DNA of 64,000 nt, taken from positions 1 to 64,000 of the forward strand of contig JADHOC010000019.1 in assembly GCA_016779205.1 (NCBI GenBank). The letters are read 5' to 3'. The stretch is from Planctomycetota bacterium. Lineage in GTDB: Bacteria; Planctomycetota; UBA1135; GCA-002686595. The notes under the pieces are model-generated. The model searched no databases and was not told where the DNA came from. It saw only the letters and a list, made by a program, of their open reading frames with translations. The position numbers were made by a program, and so were the translations under genes. Position 1 is the stretch's first letter; the number at the start of each line of letters is the position of its first letter. This document shows positions 8,881-17,812 of this stretch, one piece after another.

Positions 8881-9873
8881 TCAGTCGACGCGCATGCCCA
8901 GCGACAGGCCGCGCTCCGCAAGCTTGGCCTTGATCTCCGTGAGGGAGGTCTTGCCGAGGTTCTTCAGGTTGATGACGTCGTTCTCGGACATGGTCACCAG
9001 GTCAAAGAGGGTCTGGAGGTTGGCCCCATCCAGGCAGTTACGTGCCCGGACCGAGAGCTCGAGCTCCGCGATCGGCGCCTCGAGGAGGCGGCTGAGCTCG
9101 CTGTCCTCCTGACGCTTCGGGTTGAACTCGGAGGACTGCGGGGTCTCCAGCAGGGGCGTCCCATCACGCGTCTCGCCCTGGAGGACGAACGGGTTCAGGT
9201 GCTTGCGGTAGATCTTGGCCGCCTCGGTGAGCGCCAGCTGGGGCGTCACGGTCCCGTCGGTCCAGACCTCCAGGATGAGTCGGTCGTAGTTGGTGAACTT
9301 GCCGACGCGGGTGGCCTCGATGGAGTACCTCACGCGCTGGACCGGCGAGTAGCTGGAGTCCACGGGGATGGTCCCGAGCTCCTGCCCTTCCATGCGGTTC
9401 TCCTCGGCCGGGATGTACCCGCGACCGCGCTGCACCTCGAGCTCGATGTCGAGCTCGCGGTCCATGGTGAGCGTGCAGATGTGCAGGTCCTCGTTGATGA
9501 CGAGGGCTCCGCCCTCGCACTCAACGTCAGCCCCGGTCACCGCGCCCTCGCTGGAACGCTGGATGCGGCAGGTGATGGCCTCATCCCCGTCGTACTCCAC
9601 GCGCAGGCGCTTCAGGTTGAGGATGATGTCGGCAACGTCCTCGTAGACACCTTCGAGGCTGTCGAACTCATGGTTCGCGCCCTCGATACGGACGGCCGTG
9701 ACCGCGCAGCCCTCGATGGACGAGAGCAGAACACGACGGAGGCCGTTGCCGATGGTGTGCCCGAAGCCGCGTTCGAAGGGGTCGATCAGGAAGCGACCGT
9801 ACTCTTCGGTCAGCGACTCCTGCTCGGCCTCGACGCGCGAGGGAAGTTCAAAGTTACGCCAGCGGATCCTCAT
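8881..9873 (-). CDS. rpoA: RNA polymerase subunit alpha
   Basis: Scaffold for core polymerase assembly. The 330 aa match the usual length. The N-terminal domain has the dimerisation segment GFGHTIGNGLRRVLLSS. The C-terminal domain (about residue 255 on) has ELELSVRARNCL, where the arginine corresponds to the UP-element-binding Arg265 of E. coli. It also has NLKNLGKTSLTEIK. Promoter upstream-element recognition therefore looks intact. The 187-bp gap to rpsD carries two hairpins. Confidence 0.98.
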   Translation of the reverse strand: MRIRWRNFELPSRVEAEQESLTEEYGRFLIDPFERGFGHTIGNGLRRVLLSSIEGCAVTAVRIEGANHEFDSLEGVYEDVADIILNLKRLRVEYDGDEAITCRIQRSSEGAVTGADVECEGGALVINEDLHICTLTMDRELDIELEVQRGRGYIPAEENRMEGQELGTIPVDSSYSPVQRVRYSIEATRVGKFTNYDRLILEVWTDGTVTPQLALTEAAKIYRKHLNPFVLQGETRDGTPLLETPQSSEFNPKRQEDSELSRLLEAPIAELELSVRARNCLDGANLQTLFDLVTMSENDVINLKNLGKTSLTEIKAKLAERGLSLGMRVD

Positions 9874-9990
9874 TTTCTTGGGCCCTCTGAGAGGGAACGG
9901 CCAGGGGCGGCTTCGCCGCGGACTTGGGGCCGTATCGGGGGATTCGGAGTTGAAAGGGGACGGTTTGGGGGGAGCGCCGCGGCGGGGAGA

Positions 9991-10009
9991 CCGCCCAAAA
10001 GGGGGGCGG
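9991..10009 (-). other. hairpin in the rpsD-rpoA gap
   Basis: Stem ccgccc/gggcgg around a 7-nt A/G loop. With the hairpin at 10036-10055 it may tune the rpoA:r-protein ratio or act in S4 autoregulation; this is inference only. Confidence 0.35.
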
Positions 10010-10035
10010 ATTCGTCAGCCGCGGAGCCAACCATC

Positions 10036-10055
10036 GTGGGCTCCGAGGAGCCCAC
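10036..10055 (-). other. hairpin just after rpsD
   Basis: An 8-bp perfect stem (gtgggctc/gagcccac) with a 4-nt loop, starting 5 nt beyond the rpsD stop on the minus strand. Candidate attenuator or processing site; there is no T-run. Confidence 0.45.
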
Positions 10056-10060
10056 TCGAA

Positions 10061-10690
10061 TCACTTGGAGCAGAGCTCGACGATGAGCTGCTCCTGGATC
10101 GGGAACTGGAAGTCTTCGCGCTTCGGCAGCGAGGAAACGGTGATGGCCATCCCATCGGCGTCGACGCTGAGCCAGTCCGGCTGGACACCGCCCTTGTTCA
10201 CGTCGATGAAGCCAGAGACGATCTTCTTGGTGTTCTCCTTGTCGCGCGGCTGGAGCACGTCGCCAGGACGCACGCGGTAGGACGGGATCGTCACCCGCTT
10301 GCCGTTCACGAGGAAGTGGCCGTGGTTCACCATCTGCCGCGCCTGGGCGAGGGTCGTGGCGAAGCCACCGGCGAGAACGACGTTGTCCATGCGGCGGCTG
10401 AGGAGCGCCAGCAGGTTCTCACCCGTGTTGCCCTTCATACGCTCGGCCTCGGCGAAGTAGCGCTTGAACTGACGCTCGAGCACGCCGAAGACGCGCTTCA
10501 GCTTCTGCTTCTCCCGCAGGCGGACACCGTACTCGGTGACCTTACGTCGGCTCTGGGCGTGCACTCCGGGCGGGTAGTCCCGTCGCTGGAGCACGGCCAC
10601 TTTGCCGCTGGAGGCGTTCTGGCCGAGGAAGAAGAGGTTCATCCCCTCTCGACGGCACTGCTTGATCTTGGGTCCGGTGTAACGAGCCAT
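10061..10690 (-). CDS. rpsD: 30S ribosomal protein S4
   Basis: Primary 16S rRNA-binding protein that nucleates small-subunit assembly. The 209 aa start MARYTGPKIKQCRREG. The four-cysteine zinc knuckle of C+ type S4 is absent, so this is the zinc-free form. The S4 RNA-binding fold is clear at MVNHGHFLVNGKRV. In E. coli S4 autoregulates the alpha operon; the two hairpins downstream are possible targets. Confidence 0.97.
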   Translation of the reverse strand: MARYTGPKIKQCRREGMNLFFLGQNASSGKVAVLQRRDYPPGVHAQSRRKVTEYGVRLREKQKLKRVFGVLERQFKRYFAEAERMKGNTGENLLALLSRRMDNVVLAGGFATTLAQARQMVNHGHFLVNGKRVTIPSYRVRPGDVLQPRDKENTKKIVSGFIDVNKGGVQPDWLSVDADGMAITVSSLPKREDFQFPIQEQLIVELCSK

Positions 10691-10744
10691 ATCGGTCCTA
10701 GGCTGGTCCTGGTCCTACTTGGTGAGCTTGCGCGAAACGCGCGA

Positions 10745-11125
10745 TCAGACGCGGCGGCGCTTCTTCGCGCGGCAGCCGTTGTGCGGAAGCGGGGTGACGT
10801 CCTCGATCGAGGACACGCGGAGGCCGGCGTTTGCCAGGGCTCGGACGGCCGACTCGCGGCCAGATCCAGCGCCCTTGACGCGCACCTCGACCTCCTTGAG
10901 GCCATGGCGCATTGCGGCCTGGGCCGCATTATCTGCAGCGCGCTGGGCGGCGAAGGGGGTGCTCTTACGCGTCCCCTTGAAGCCCTGACTGCCTGCGGTG
11001 CCCCACGAAATCGTGTTGCCCGCGGGGTCGGTGATCGTCACGTGAGTGTTGTTGAACGTCGACTTCACGTGGACGATGCCCTTGACGATGTTCTTCTTCG
11101 CCTTGCGCTTCGTGCTCTTAGCCAT
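10745..11125 (-). CDS. rpsK: 30S ribosomal protein S11
   Basis: Platform protein contacting mRNA near the E site. The 126 aa contain the signature [17 protein letters not shown] and end with the conserved [18 protein letters not shown]-type tail. It is 54 bp upstream of rpsD and 83 bp after rpsM in the alpha operon. Confidence 0.97.
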   Translation of the reverse strand: MAKSTKRKAKKNIVKGIVHVKSTFNNTHVTITDPAGNTISWGTAGSQGFKGTRKSTPFAAQRAADNAAQAAMRHGLKEVEVRVKGAGSGRESAVRALANAGLRVSSIEDVTPLPHNGCRAKKRRRV

Positions 11126-11208
11126 GGATCTGAATCGGGTCGGAGTGCAGGTTCAGCGAGCGGAGCTCGCCAGGTCCTGCGGGGTGTTTCGGTGTGCCGT
11201 GCGCTCGG

Positions 11209-11586
11209 TCACTTCTTGATGGACTTCTTGCCAGCGACCGTCTTCTTCGGTCCCTTGCGCGAGCGGGCGTTGGTGCGGGTCCGCTGACCGCGCACGGGGA
11301 GGCCGCGACGGTGACGGAGGCCGCGGTAGCAGCCAATGTCCCGGAGACGGGTGATGGCCTGCGCCAGGGAGCGCCGGAGCTCTCCCTCGACGTTGTAGTT
11401 CTTCTGCAGGTGGGTCGCGATCGCGGTGACCTGCTCCTCGTTGAGGTCCCGGGCCTTCATGCCCGGGTCGAGGTTGAGGTCGCGACAGACGTCCAGGGCC
11501 GTCTTGCGGCCAACGCCGAAGATGTAGGTCAGGCTGATCTCCAAACGCTTGTCGTTCGGAATGTCGACGCCGATGACGCGTGCCAT
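11209..11586 (-). CDS. rpsM: 30S ribosomal protein S13
   Basis: Head protein forming intersubunit bridges and touching the P-site tRNA. The 125 aa begin [14 protein letters not shown], carry the helix-two-turn-helix IFGVGRKTA and [16 protein letters not shown]. The lysine-rich tail reaches towards the tRNA. It follows rpmJ by 78 bp. Confidence 0.97.
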   Translation of the reverse strand: MARVIGVDIPNDKRLEISLTYIFGVGRKTALDVCRDLNLDPGMKARDLNEEQVTAIATHLQKNYNVEGELRRSLAQAITRLRDIGCYRGLRHRRGLPVRGQRTRTNARSRKGPKKTVAGKKSIKK

Positions 11587-11664
11587 GGGATGGTGGGGTG
11601 AGGGGATGCTGTCCGGCGGTCAAGGCCGGACGGGTCGCTGGTGGATTGAGAGGGGCGCGGGGGC

Positions 11665-11784
11665 TTACTTGCCCTGGCGCTGCTTGTGACGGGGGTCCGC
11701 GCTGCAGATGACCCGCACAACGCCGCGACGGCGGACGATCTTGCAGGAGGAGCACATGCGACGGACGCTGCTTCGAACTTTCAT
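11665..11784 (-). CDS. rpmJ: 50S ribosomal protein L36, zinc-binding form
   Basis: A small 39-aa protein found by reading between infA and rpsM: it starts [15 protein letters not shown] and ends PRHKQRQGK. Cys11, Cys14, Cys27 and His33 form the zinc ribbon of the C+ type. Its ATG overlaps the infA stop codon (ATGA), so the two are translationally coupled. The order infA-rpmJ-rpsM is the standard one. Confidence 0.97.
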   Translation of the reverse strand: MKVRSSVRRMCSSCKIVRRRGVVRVICSADPRHKQRQGK

Positions 11785-12041
11785 CTTCTTCTTCTCCTCC
11801 GGCCGCGGCCGCCACGACGGCGACGCTCACCTCGGCAGGTGATTCGGCCCTTGGTCAGGTCATAGGGGGACATCTCGACGGTGATCTTGTCGCCGGGCAG
11901 GATCCGGATGTAGTGCATCCGCATCTTGCCGGAGACGTGTGCGAGGATCTCGTGACCGGACTCCAGCTTTGCCCGGAAGCGGGCGTTGGGGAGAGCCTCG
12001 GTGACGATGGCCTCGACGGTGATCGGTTCTTCTTTCGCCAT
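11781..12041 (-). CDS. infA: translation initiation factor IF-1 with an arginine-rich tail
   Basis: Occupies the A site of the 30S subunit during initiation. Residues 1-72 are a normal single S1/OB-fold IF-1 ([32 protein letters not shown]). Canonical IF-1 stops there, but this protein adds about 14 residues made almost only of Arg and Gly (86 aa in total). The extension lies in the same frame up to the TGA that overlaps rpmJ, so it is not an assembly artefact at the end of a read. It sits directly after secY; the map gene commonly found here is absent. Confidence 0.95.
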   Translation of the reverse strand: MAKEEPITVEAIVTEALPNARFRAKLESGHEILAHVSGKMRMHYIRILPGDKITVEMSPYDLTKGRITCRGERRRRGGRGRRRRRR

Positions 12042-12047
12042 GGGCTG

Positions 12048-13418
12048 TTACTCGGCACCGCCTTCGGCAGCGCCGTCGCGCTTGGTCCAGGACGCGTTGC
12101 CGCGGGCCTGTCCCTTGCGCTTACCCGACCCGCCGCCGGGAGGGCCGCTCGGAGCCGCCCCACCGTCGTAGGCCTTCATGACGAGCTGAGCCTGGAGCTT
12201 GTCGACAAGCTCGAGCGCGACGCCCACGACGATCAGCACGCTGGTGCCGCCGAGGAAGTAACGCATCTCCAGGGTCAGGTTGGAGTTCTTGGTGATGAAG
12301 TTCGGCAGCACCGCGATGACGGCGAGGAACGCCGCGCCGGCGAGGGTGATGCGAGTCAGCACGCTGGACAGGTACTCGGCGGTCTTCGCTCCGGGGCGGA
12401 TGCCCGGGATGAAGGAGCCGTGCTCCCTGAGGTTCTTGGCGATCTCCTCGGGCTGGAACATCAGGCGGTTCCAGAAGAAGCAGAAGGAGAAGATCAGGAC
12501 CAGGTAGATGGCCGTGTACACGAACCCGGTCGGGTTCTGGAACATCCGCGTTCCGTATCCCCAGCCGATCCAGTCGAACAGGATGCCCGGGATCACGAAG
12601 AGGACGGAGGCGAAGATGATCGGCATGACGCCGGCCATGTTGACCTTGAGCGGCAGGAAGTGACGCTGTCCCCCATACACCCGGCGGCCACGCTGGAGGC
12701 GGGCGTACTGGATCGGGATTCGACGGGCGCCCTTGTGCATGAAGACCACCACGAAGATGGTCACGGCCCAGACGAGCAGGAGGAACACCATGATGTTCCA
12801 GAACTCGTCGCTGCTGCGCAGGTTCAGGATGCTCGACGGCAGCGAGGCGATGATGCCCGCCATGATGATGAGCGAGGCGCCGTTCCCGACTCCGTACTCG
12901 GTGATCAGCTCGCCGATCCACATCACCAGCAGGGCGCCGGTCACCAGGGCACCGATGACGATGAACGCCAGGGCGACCTTGTTCTGGGCCATGGTCGGAT
13001 CGACCATCTCCGGGCGGGCGAGGAACACGCCCGTGTAGATGAAGATGGCCTGGACCAGGGCGATGGGCACCGTGGTCAGGCGCGTCCACTGGGTGATCTT
13101 CTTCTGGCCCGCAGCTCCCTCCTTGGACACCGCCTCGAGGGCAGGTGACACCTTGGTGAGCATGGAGAAGATGATCGACGCCGAGATGAACGGCATGATC
13201 CCCAGGGAGAAGATCGTCTGGGAACCGATCGCTCCGCCGGACAGTGCGGACAGGAGGCCGAAGATCCCCTCGTTGGCCTGCTCGTCCAGATACTGGGGGC
13301 TCATCCCCGGGATGGGGATCTGGAAGCCGACCCTGTACGCGATCAGAAGGCCCAGCGTGCGAAGGATTCGCTGCCGGGTCTCCGGGATCTTGAACAGCTT
13401 GAGGAAGTTGTTCTCCAC
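12048..13418 (-). CDS. secY: protein translocase subunit SecY
   Basis: Channel of the Sec translocon in the cytoplasmic membrane. From the GTG giving VENNFLKLFKIPETRQ the product is 456 aa with ten hydrophobic segments. The plug-region motif GIMPFISASI and the cytoplasmic loop before TM7 are recognisable. The GTG was preferred because the longer open frame would overlap rplO. The last about 40 residues form an unusual Gly/Lys/Arg-rich cytoplasmic tail. secE lies 25 kb upstream in the same super-cluster. adk and map do not follow it. Confidence 0.95.
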   Translation of the reverse strand: MENNFLKLFKIPETRQRILRTLGLLIAYRVGFQIPIPGMSPQYLDEQANEGIFGLLSALSGGAIGSQTIFSLGIMPFISASIIFSMLTKVSPALEAVSKEGAAGQKKITQWTRLTTVPIALVQAIFIYTGVFLARPEMVDPTMAQNKVALAFIVIGALVTGALLVMWIGELITEYGVGNGASLIIMAGIIASLPSSILNLRSSDEFWNIMVFLLLVWAVTIFVVVFMHKGARRIPIQYARLQRGRRVYGGQRHFLPLKVNMAGVMPIIFASVLFVIPGILFDWIGWGYGTRMFQNPTGFVYTAIYLVLIFSFCFFWNRLMFQPEEIAKNLREHGSFIPGIRPGAKTAEYLSSVLTRITLAGAAFLAVIAVLPNFITKNSNLTLEMRYFLGGTSVLIVVGVALELVDKLQAQLVMKAYDGGAAPSGPPGGGSGKRKGQARGNASWTKRDGAAEGGAE

Positions 13419-13461
13419 TGGGTTTGTGCGGTGGTGGCCGAGGGGGGAAGGGGAGGGTGAA

Positions 13462-13941
13462 TCAGGCGTCGCTGGCGGCGGCCTCGCGGCCACGACCATC
13501 CAGCTCGACGACGGTGCCGCCGGCCTTCTCGATCTTCTCGCGTGCGGTCTTCGAGAAGCGCTGGGCCCGGACGGTCAGCTTGGTGCTGAGGTCGCCGTTC
13601 CCGAGAAGCTTGAGGAGCTCGGTGTTCTTGGAGGCCAGGCCCTTGGCCAGGATCGCCTCGAGGTCGACGGTGGCGCCGTCCTCGAACGCGTCCAGGAGGC
13701 CGACGTTCAGGATCGTGTAGTCCGTACGGAACCGGGCGTTGGTGAAGCCACGCTTCGGCACCTGACGGTAGATCGGCATCTGGCCACCCTCGTAGCCAGC
13801 ACGGCGGCTGGCGCCCGAGCGCTGACCGCGACCCTTGTGGCCGCGACCGGAGGTCTTGCCGTTACCGCTACCGGTACCGCGACCCACGCGCTGGCGGGTG
13901 GCGTACTTGGTGCCCTTGGAGCAGACAGTCTTGAGGTCCAT
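13462..13941 (-). CDS. rplO: 50S ribosomal protein L15
   Basis: Late-assembly large-subunit protein. The 159 aa include the Gly-rich N-terminal extension GRGTGSGNGKTSGRGHKG and the YRQVPKRGF motif. It lies only 34 bp after rpsE; rpmD (L30), which usually separates the two, is missing. Confidence 0.96.
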   Translation of the reverse strand: MDLKTVCSKGTKYATRQRVGRGTGSGNGKTSGRGHKGRGQRSGASRRAGYEGGQMPIYRQVPKRGFTNARFRTDYTILNVGLLDAFEDGATVDLEAILAKGLASKNTELLKLLGNGDLSTKLTVRAQRFSKTAREKIEKAGGTVVELDGRGREAAASDA

Positions 13942-13975
13942 GTCTTCTAGGTGTCTCGGTGGAGGTGCGGCGCGA

Positions 13976-14488
13976 TCAGAGCTTCGTGCTGCGGAGCTCC
14001 TCGACCTGCTCCGGCGTGCGGAGCTGTGCGAGGGCGTCGAGCGTCGCCTTGACCAGGTTGATCGGGTTGGTGGACCCCATGGACTTCGACAGCAGGTTCT
14101 TGATGCCTGCCATCTCCGCCACGGCGCGCACGGAGGTGCCGGCGATGATGCCGGTACCTTCGGAGGCCGGGATGAGCTTGATTCGGGCCGAGCAGAACTC
14201 GCCGATGACCTCGTGAGGGATCGAGCCCTCCTTGGTCAGCGGAACGCGCTGGAGGTGCTTACGGCCGTCCTTGTTCGCCTTCTCGATGGCGCCGGGGACG
14301 CCCCGGGCCTTGCCGAAGCCGTAGCCCACGACACCGCCGCGGTTGCCGACGACGCAGAGGCCAGAGAATGAGAAGCGGCGACCGCCCTTGACGACCGCGG
14401 CGCAGCGGTTGACCTGGAGCAGCTGCTCACCGAGCTCGCCAGCTTCTTCGACTTCGCTGTGGTCGAGGTATTCGACGTGAGTCTTCAT
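13976..14488 (-). CDS. rpsE: 30S ribosomal protein S5
   Basis: Decoding-fidelity protein at the mRNA entry channel. The 170 aa carry the dsRBD-like N-terminal half (VVKGGRRFSFSGLCVVGN) and the C-terminal GTGIIAGTSVRAVAEMAGI. No substitution stands out in the loop linked to spectinomycin or ram phenotypes. Confidence 0.97.
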   Translation of the reverse strand: MKTHVEYLDHSEVEEAGELGEQLLQVNRCAAVVKGGRRFSFSGLCVVGNRGGVVGYGFGKARGVPGAIEKANKDGRKHLQRVPLTKEGSIPHEVIGEFCSARIKLIPASEGTGIIAGTSVRAVAEMAGIKNLLSKSMGSTNPINLVKATLDALAQLRTPEQVEELRSTKL

Positions 14489-14515
14489 GGTTGTTCGTTG
14501 GTGCGCGCGCGGCGA

Positions 14516-14887
14516 TCAGAGGGAGAGGCCGCCTTCACGGGCGGCGTCAGCGAGGGCCTTCACGCGGCCGTGGTAGCGGGAGAAGCCGCGATCGAGCACG
14601 ACGTTGGTGACATCCTTCTCCTTGGCGAGGCGAGCGATCTCGGCGCCGATCACGGCGGCCTTCTCGGTCTTGGTCTTGCCCTGGAGCTGGTCGGCGAGCT
14701 TCTTCGACGTGGAGGACACCGCGCACAGCGTGGTGCCAGACTCGTCGTCGATGACCTGAGCCGAGATGTGCTTGGTGGAGCGGTGCACGGAGAGCCGCGG
14801 GCGGCCCGAGTACTTGCCGATACGACGGCGGACGCTCTTGGCGCGCCGGTCGCGGCGCTTGTTCTTGAGTAGAAGGGTGGACTTCAT
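14516..14887 (-). CDS. rplR: 50S ribosomal protein L18
   Basis: Binds 5S rRNA together with L5. The 123 aa show the basic N-terminus, GRPRLSVHRSTKHISAQ and the C-terminal RGFSRYHGRVKALADAAREG signature. It sits between rplF and rpsE as usual. Confidence 0.96.
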   Translation of the reverse strand: MKSTLLLKNKRRDRRAKSVRRRIGKYSGRPRLSVHRSTKHISAQVIDDESGTTLCAVSSTSKKLADQLQGKTKTEKAAVIGAEIARLAKEKDVTNVVLDRGFSRYHGRVKALADAAREGGLSL

Positions 14888-14904
14888 GTTGATGCAGCCT
14901 CGAG

Positions 14905-15450
14905 TCAGCTACCGAACGACTTGCCGGCCTTCCTCTTCACGTACTCGCCGTGGTACCGGATGCCCTTGCCCTTGTAGGGCTCGGGCGGACGGACGGCGCG
15001 GATGACGGCGGCCGTCTGGCCGACCTTCTGCTTGTCCGGTCCGGTGAGGACGATCTGCGTGGGGTTCGGGCACTCAGCCGAGACACCGTCCGGCATTTGA
15101 ATGGGGACGTCGTGGCAGAAGCCGATGTTCAGGACGACCTTGTTGCCCTGGACCTTGGCGTTCCAACCGACACCGACGATCTCGAGCTTCTTCTCGAAGC
15201 CCTTGGTGACGCCCTCGACCATGTTGTTGACGAGGGAGCGGGTCAGGCCGTGGTAGGCGCGGGCGGCGCGAGCCGCTCCGGAGCCGTTGACCGTGACGCA
15301 GGCGGTGTTGCCCTCCACGGCGACCTCGACCTCGGGTCGAAGCGTGATGGAGAGGTTGCCCTTCGGCCCCTTCACGTTGACGTCGCGTCCCTTGACGCTG
15401 ACGTCGACGCCGCCGGGGATGGTGACGGGTGCTTTTCCGATACGAGACAT
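14905..15450 (-). CDS. rplF: 50S ribosomal protein L6
   Basis: Sits at the base of the L7/L12 stalk near the sarcin-ricin loop. The 181 aa start MSRIGKAPVTIPGGV and show the duplicated L6 fold. The C-terminal PYKGKGIRYHGEYVKRKAGK is the family signature. Confidence 0.97.
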   Translation of the reverse strand: MSRIGKAPVTIPGGVDVSVKGRDVNVKGPKGNLSITLRPEVEVAVEGNTACVTVNGSGAARAARAYHGLTRSLVNNMVEGVTKGFEKKLEIVGVGWNAKVQGNKVVLNIGFCHDVPIQMPDGVSAECPNPTQIVLTGPDKQKVGQTAAVIRAVRPPEPYKGKGIRYHGEYVKRKAGKSFGS

Positions 15451-15474
15451 TTCAGGTTCCTCGGTGCAGCGTGA

Positions 15475-15870
15475 TCAGTAGACCTCGGCGAGGAGCTCGC
15501 CGCCGACGCCAAGCTCCCGGGCCTTGCGGTCCGAGATCACGCCCTTCGGCGTGGAGACGACGTGGATTCCCTGACCCCGGAGGACGGGCTTGAGTTCACG
15601 CTGGCCCGCGTAGACGCGGCGGCCAGGGGTGCTGACCCGCTGGATGGAGCGGATGACTTTCTCGCCATCCACGCCGTAGCGCAGGTCGACCGTGAGGGTG
15701 CTGGAGGGCTTCCCCTCCTCCACGGCGTAGTCTTCGATAAAGCCCTCGTCCTTGAGCACGTTGGCGATGCCCACGCGCATACGAGAGGCCGGCATGGCGA
15801 CGCACTTGCGGCCGATCAGGTTGGCGTTCCTGATCCGCGTGAGCATGTCGGCGATGGGGTCGGTCATCAT
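15475..15870 (-). CDS. rpsH: 30S ribosomal protein S8
   Basis: 16S rRNA-binding protein of the platform and, in E. coli, the spc operon repressor. The 131 aa carry DPIADMLTRIRNA and the C-terminal GIHVVSTPKGVISDRKAR. AAGGAG lies about 9 nt before the ATG, one of the clearer Shine-Dalgarno sites here. It directly follows rplE, with no rpsN (S14) between them. Confidence 0.97.
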   Translation of the reverse strand: MMTDPIADMLTRIRNANLIGRKCVAMPASRMRVGIANVLKDEGFIEDYAVEEGKPSSTLTVDLRYGVDGEKVIRSIQRVSTPGRRVYAGQRELKPVLRGQGIHVVSTPKGVISDRKARELGVGGELLAEVY

Positions 15871-15903
15871 GGCTGTTGTTCTCCTTTGCCCTGGTGGCTG
15901 GCC

Positions 15904-16458
15904 TCAGGCCTTCTTGCTGCGGTCGATGAAGGGCATGCCGAGCTCCTTGAGCAGCATGTAGCCCTGCTCGTCGGTCTGGGCCGAAGTCACGAACGTGATG
16001 TCCATGCCCTGCTGGAACTCGATTCGGTCGAAGGGGATCTCCGGGAAGATCGACTGCTCGGAGATGCCGAGCGTGTAGTTGCCCCGCCCGTCGAGCTTGT
16101 CCTTGACCCCGCGGAAGTCGCGGATACGCGGGAGGACGACCGAGATGAGGCGGTCAGCGAACTCCCACATGCGGTCCTGGCGAAGCGTCACGGCGCAGCC
16201 GATGGGCATCCCCTCGCGGAGCTTGAACCCGGCGATGGACTTCTTGGCGTTGCGGATCGTCGGCTTCTGGCCGGTGACCGTGCCCAGGTCCCGGGCGGCG
16301 GTCTCGACCTTGGACTTGGACTCGACGGCGCCCTGGACGCCCATGTTCACGACGATCTTCTCGAGGCGAGGGATCGCGTGCAGGTTCTTGATCTCGAACG
16401 CCTCGGAGAGCTTGCTCCGGACCTCCGAGTTGTATTTGGTTTTGAGGCGTGCAGCCAT
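15904..16458 (-). CDS. rplE: 50S ribosomal protein L5
   Basis: 5S rRNA-binding protein contacting the P-site tRNA and forming bridge B1b. The 184 aa contain PRLEKIVVNMGVQ, IRNAKKSIAGFKLREGMP and the C-terminal MDITFVTSAQTDEQG. The gap to rpsH is 33 bp, too small for rpsN. Confidence 0.97.
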   Translation of the reverse strand: MAARLKTKYNSEVRSKLSEAFEIKNLHAIPRLEKIVVNMGVQGAVESKSKVETAARDLGTVTGQKPTIRNAKKSIAGFKLREGMPIGCAVTLRQDRMWEFADRLISVVLPRIRDFRGVKDKLDGRGNYTLGISEQSIFPEIPFDRIEFQQGMDITFVTSAQTDEQGYMLLKELGMPFIDRSKKA

Positions 16459-16508
16459 TGTGCTGGGACCGGTCGTTGTCGGTCCTGGATGGACTGGGGT
16501 GGGGTGGA

Positions 16509-16769
16509 CTAGTTCGACGCGGGACGCTTCCGCGTGCCCTTGCCGGTGGACGGGTCGAGCAGCATCACGTTGCTCGCGTGGATCGGGAACTCACGCTCGA
16601 CTCGGTCACCCTGGGGGTTCGACTGGGTCGGCTTGACGTGCTTGGTCCGGACGTTGACGCCCGAGACCACGACGCGATTGGCGCTGAGCATGACCTCGAC
16701 GACCTCGCCGGTGCTGCCCTTGTCGTTACCAGAGATGACGATCACCTGGTCTCCGCGCTTGACGTGCAT
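16509..16769 (-). CDS. rplX: 50S ribosomal protein L24
   Basis: Assembly-initiator protein. At 86 aa it is shorter than the usual 100-105, ending soon after NVMLLDPSTGKGTRKR, so the C-terminal part is trimmed. The KOW motif KRGDQVIVISGNDKGSTGEV is intact. Its ATG shares one base with the rplN stop (TGATG) and is preceded by AGGAGGT, the strongest Shine-Dalgarno site in the cluster. Confidence 0.95.
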   Translation of the reverse strand: MHVKRGDQVIVISGNDKGSTGEVVEVMLSANRVVVSGVNVRTKHVKPTQSNPQGDRVEREFPIHASNVMLLDPSTGKGTRKRPASN

Positions 16770-17137
16770 CAGATGACCTCCTGAGCAAGCGAGACGATCT
16801 TCATGAAGCTGCGGTCGCGGAGCTCACGGGCCACCGCGCCGAAGATGCGAGTGCCCTTCGGGTTGCCCTCGCCGTCGACGAGGACGAGCGCGTTCCGGTC
16901 GAACCGGACGTAGCTGCCGTCACCGCGACGGGTGCTCTGCTTCACGCGGACGATGACGCCCTTGACGATGGTGCCGGGCTTGACCTCGGAACCAGCGATG
17001 GACTTCTTGACGGAGGCCACGACGATGTCGCCGAGACCGGCATAGCGCCGATGGGTGCCGCCGAGGACCTTGATGCACTGCACCTGCTTCGCGCCGGTGT
17101 TGTCAGCCACATCGAGGTAGGTCTGCATCTGAATCAC
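16769..17137 (-). CDS. rplN: 50S ribosomal protein L14
   Basis: Interface protein of bridge B8, also the docking site of RsfS. The 122 aa start at GTG as [17 protein letters not shown], the family norm. The GTG overlaps the rpsQ stop (GTGA), with GAGGAGG just upstream. A later in-frame ATG three codons on would remove conserved residues and was not chosen. Confidence 0.97.
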   Translation of the reverse strand: MIQMQTYLDVADNTGAKQVQCIKVLGGTHRRYAGLGDIVVASVKKSIAGSEVKPGTIVKGVIVRVKQSTRRGDGSYVRFDRNALVLVDGEGNPKGTRIFGAVARELRDRSFMKIVSLAQEVI

Positions 17138-17517
17138 GACTTCACCTCCTCGGAGCCGTCGGACTCACCCCCCATCGCGTCTGCCGTGGCGGCAGCCTGC
17201 ACCTGGACGGGCTTCACAGCACCGGCCGGGAGCGAGGGGCGCTCGACGACGCGGACCAGGCGGTAACGCTTGGTCTTCGAGAGGGGGCGGCACTCCATGA
17301 CCTCAACGCGATCGCCGGTGGCGGCCTCGTTGTTCTCGTCATGGGCGTGAACCTTGGAGTGGCGCCGGATGTACTTCTTGTACTTCGGGTGCTTGAACTT
17401 CCGCTCGACGCGGATGGTGATGGACTTGTCCATCGCGTCGCTTGAGACGATGCCTTCAAGCACGCGGCGGCTGTTGCGCGCCTGCTCGGAGTTGGTCTCG
17501 GTGGTGGTGTCGGTCAT
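17134..17517 (-). CDS. rpsQ: 30S ribosomal protein S17 with extended C-terminus
   Basis: Early 16S-binding protein. The core ([20 protein letters not shown] through [17 protein letters not shown]) is typical. The full 127 aa exceed the usual 80-90. Most of the excess is an Ala/Gly/Glu tail after residue 95, with a polar N-terminal leader of about 16 residues. Confidence 0.95.
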   Translation of the reverse strand: MTDTTTETNSEQARNSRRVLEGIVSSDAMDKSITIRVERKFKHPKYKKYIRRHSKVHAHDENNEAATGDRVEVMECRPLSKTKRYRLVRVVERPSLPAGAVKPVQVQAAATADAMGGESDGSEEVKS

Positions 17518-17590
17518 CGCTTCGTGGCCGCCGCGAACGGGGCCATGGGCTGAGGAAGGATTCGTATGGGTCGTCTACGCGGGGAGTGCG

Positions 17591-17803
17591 TCACTTGGCG
17601 GCCGCGCCACGGACGCCCAGGGCGCGCTCGTGGAGGACGGTCTGGATGCGCGCAACAGAGCGGCGCAGGTCCCGGACTCGGCCGGTGTTGGCGTCGGTAC
17701 CCATCGAGGCGCGGAAACGCGCGTCGAAGAGTTCCTTCTTGAGGTTCGTCATGTCGAACTCGAGCTCCGAGTCCGTCTTGGCGCGGATGTCTTCGATCTT
17801 CAT
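17591..17803 (-). CDS. rpmC: 50S ribosomal protein L29
   Basis: Exit-tunnel protein and part of the SRP/trigger factor docking site. The 70-aa two-helix sequence has ELEFDMTNLKKELFDARFR and the conserved NTGRVRDLRRSVARIQT. It lies 9 bp after rplP. Confidence 0.95.
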   Translation of the reverse strand: MKIEDIRAKTDSELEFDMTNLKKELFDARFRASMGTDANTGRVRDLRRSVARIQTVLHERALGVRGAAAK

Positions 17804-17812
17804 GTCTTTCGA

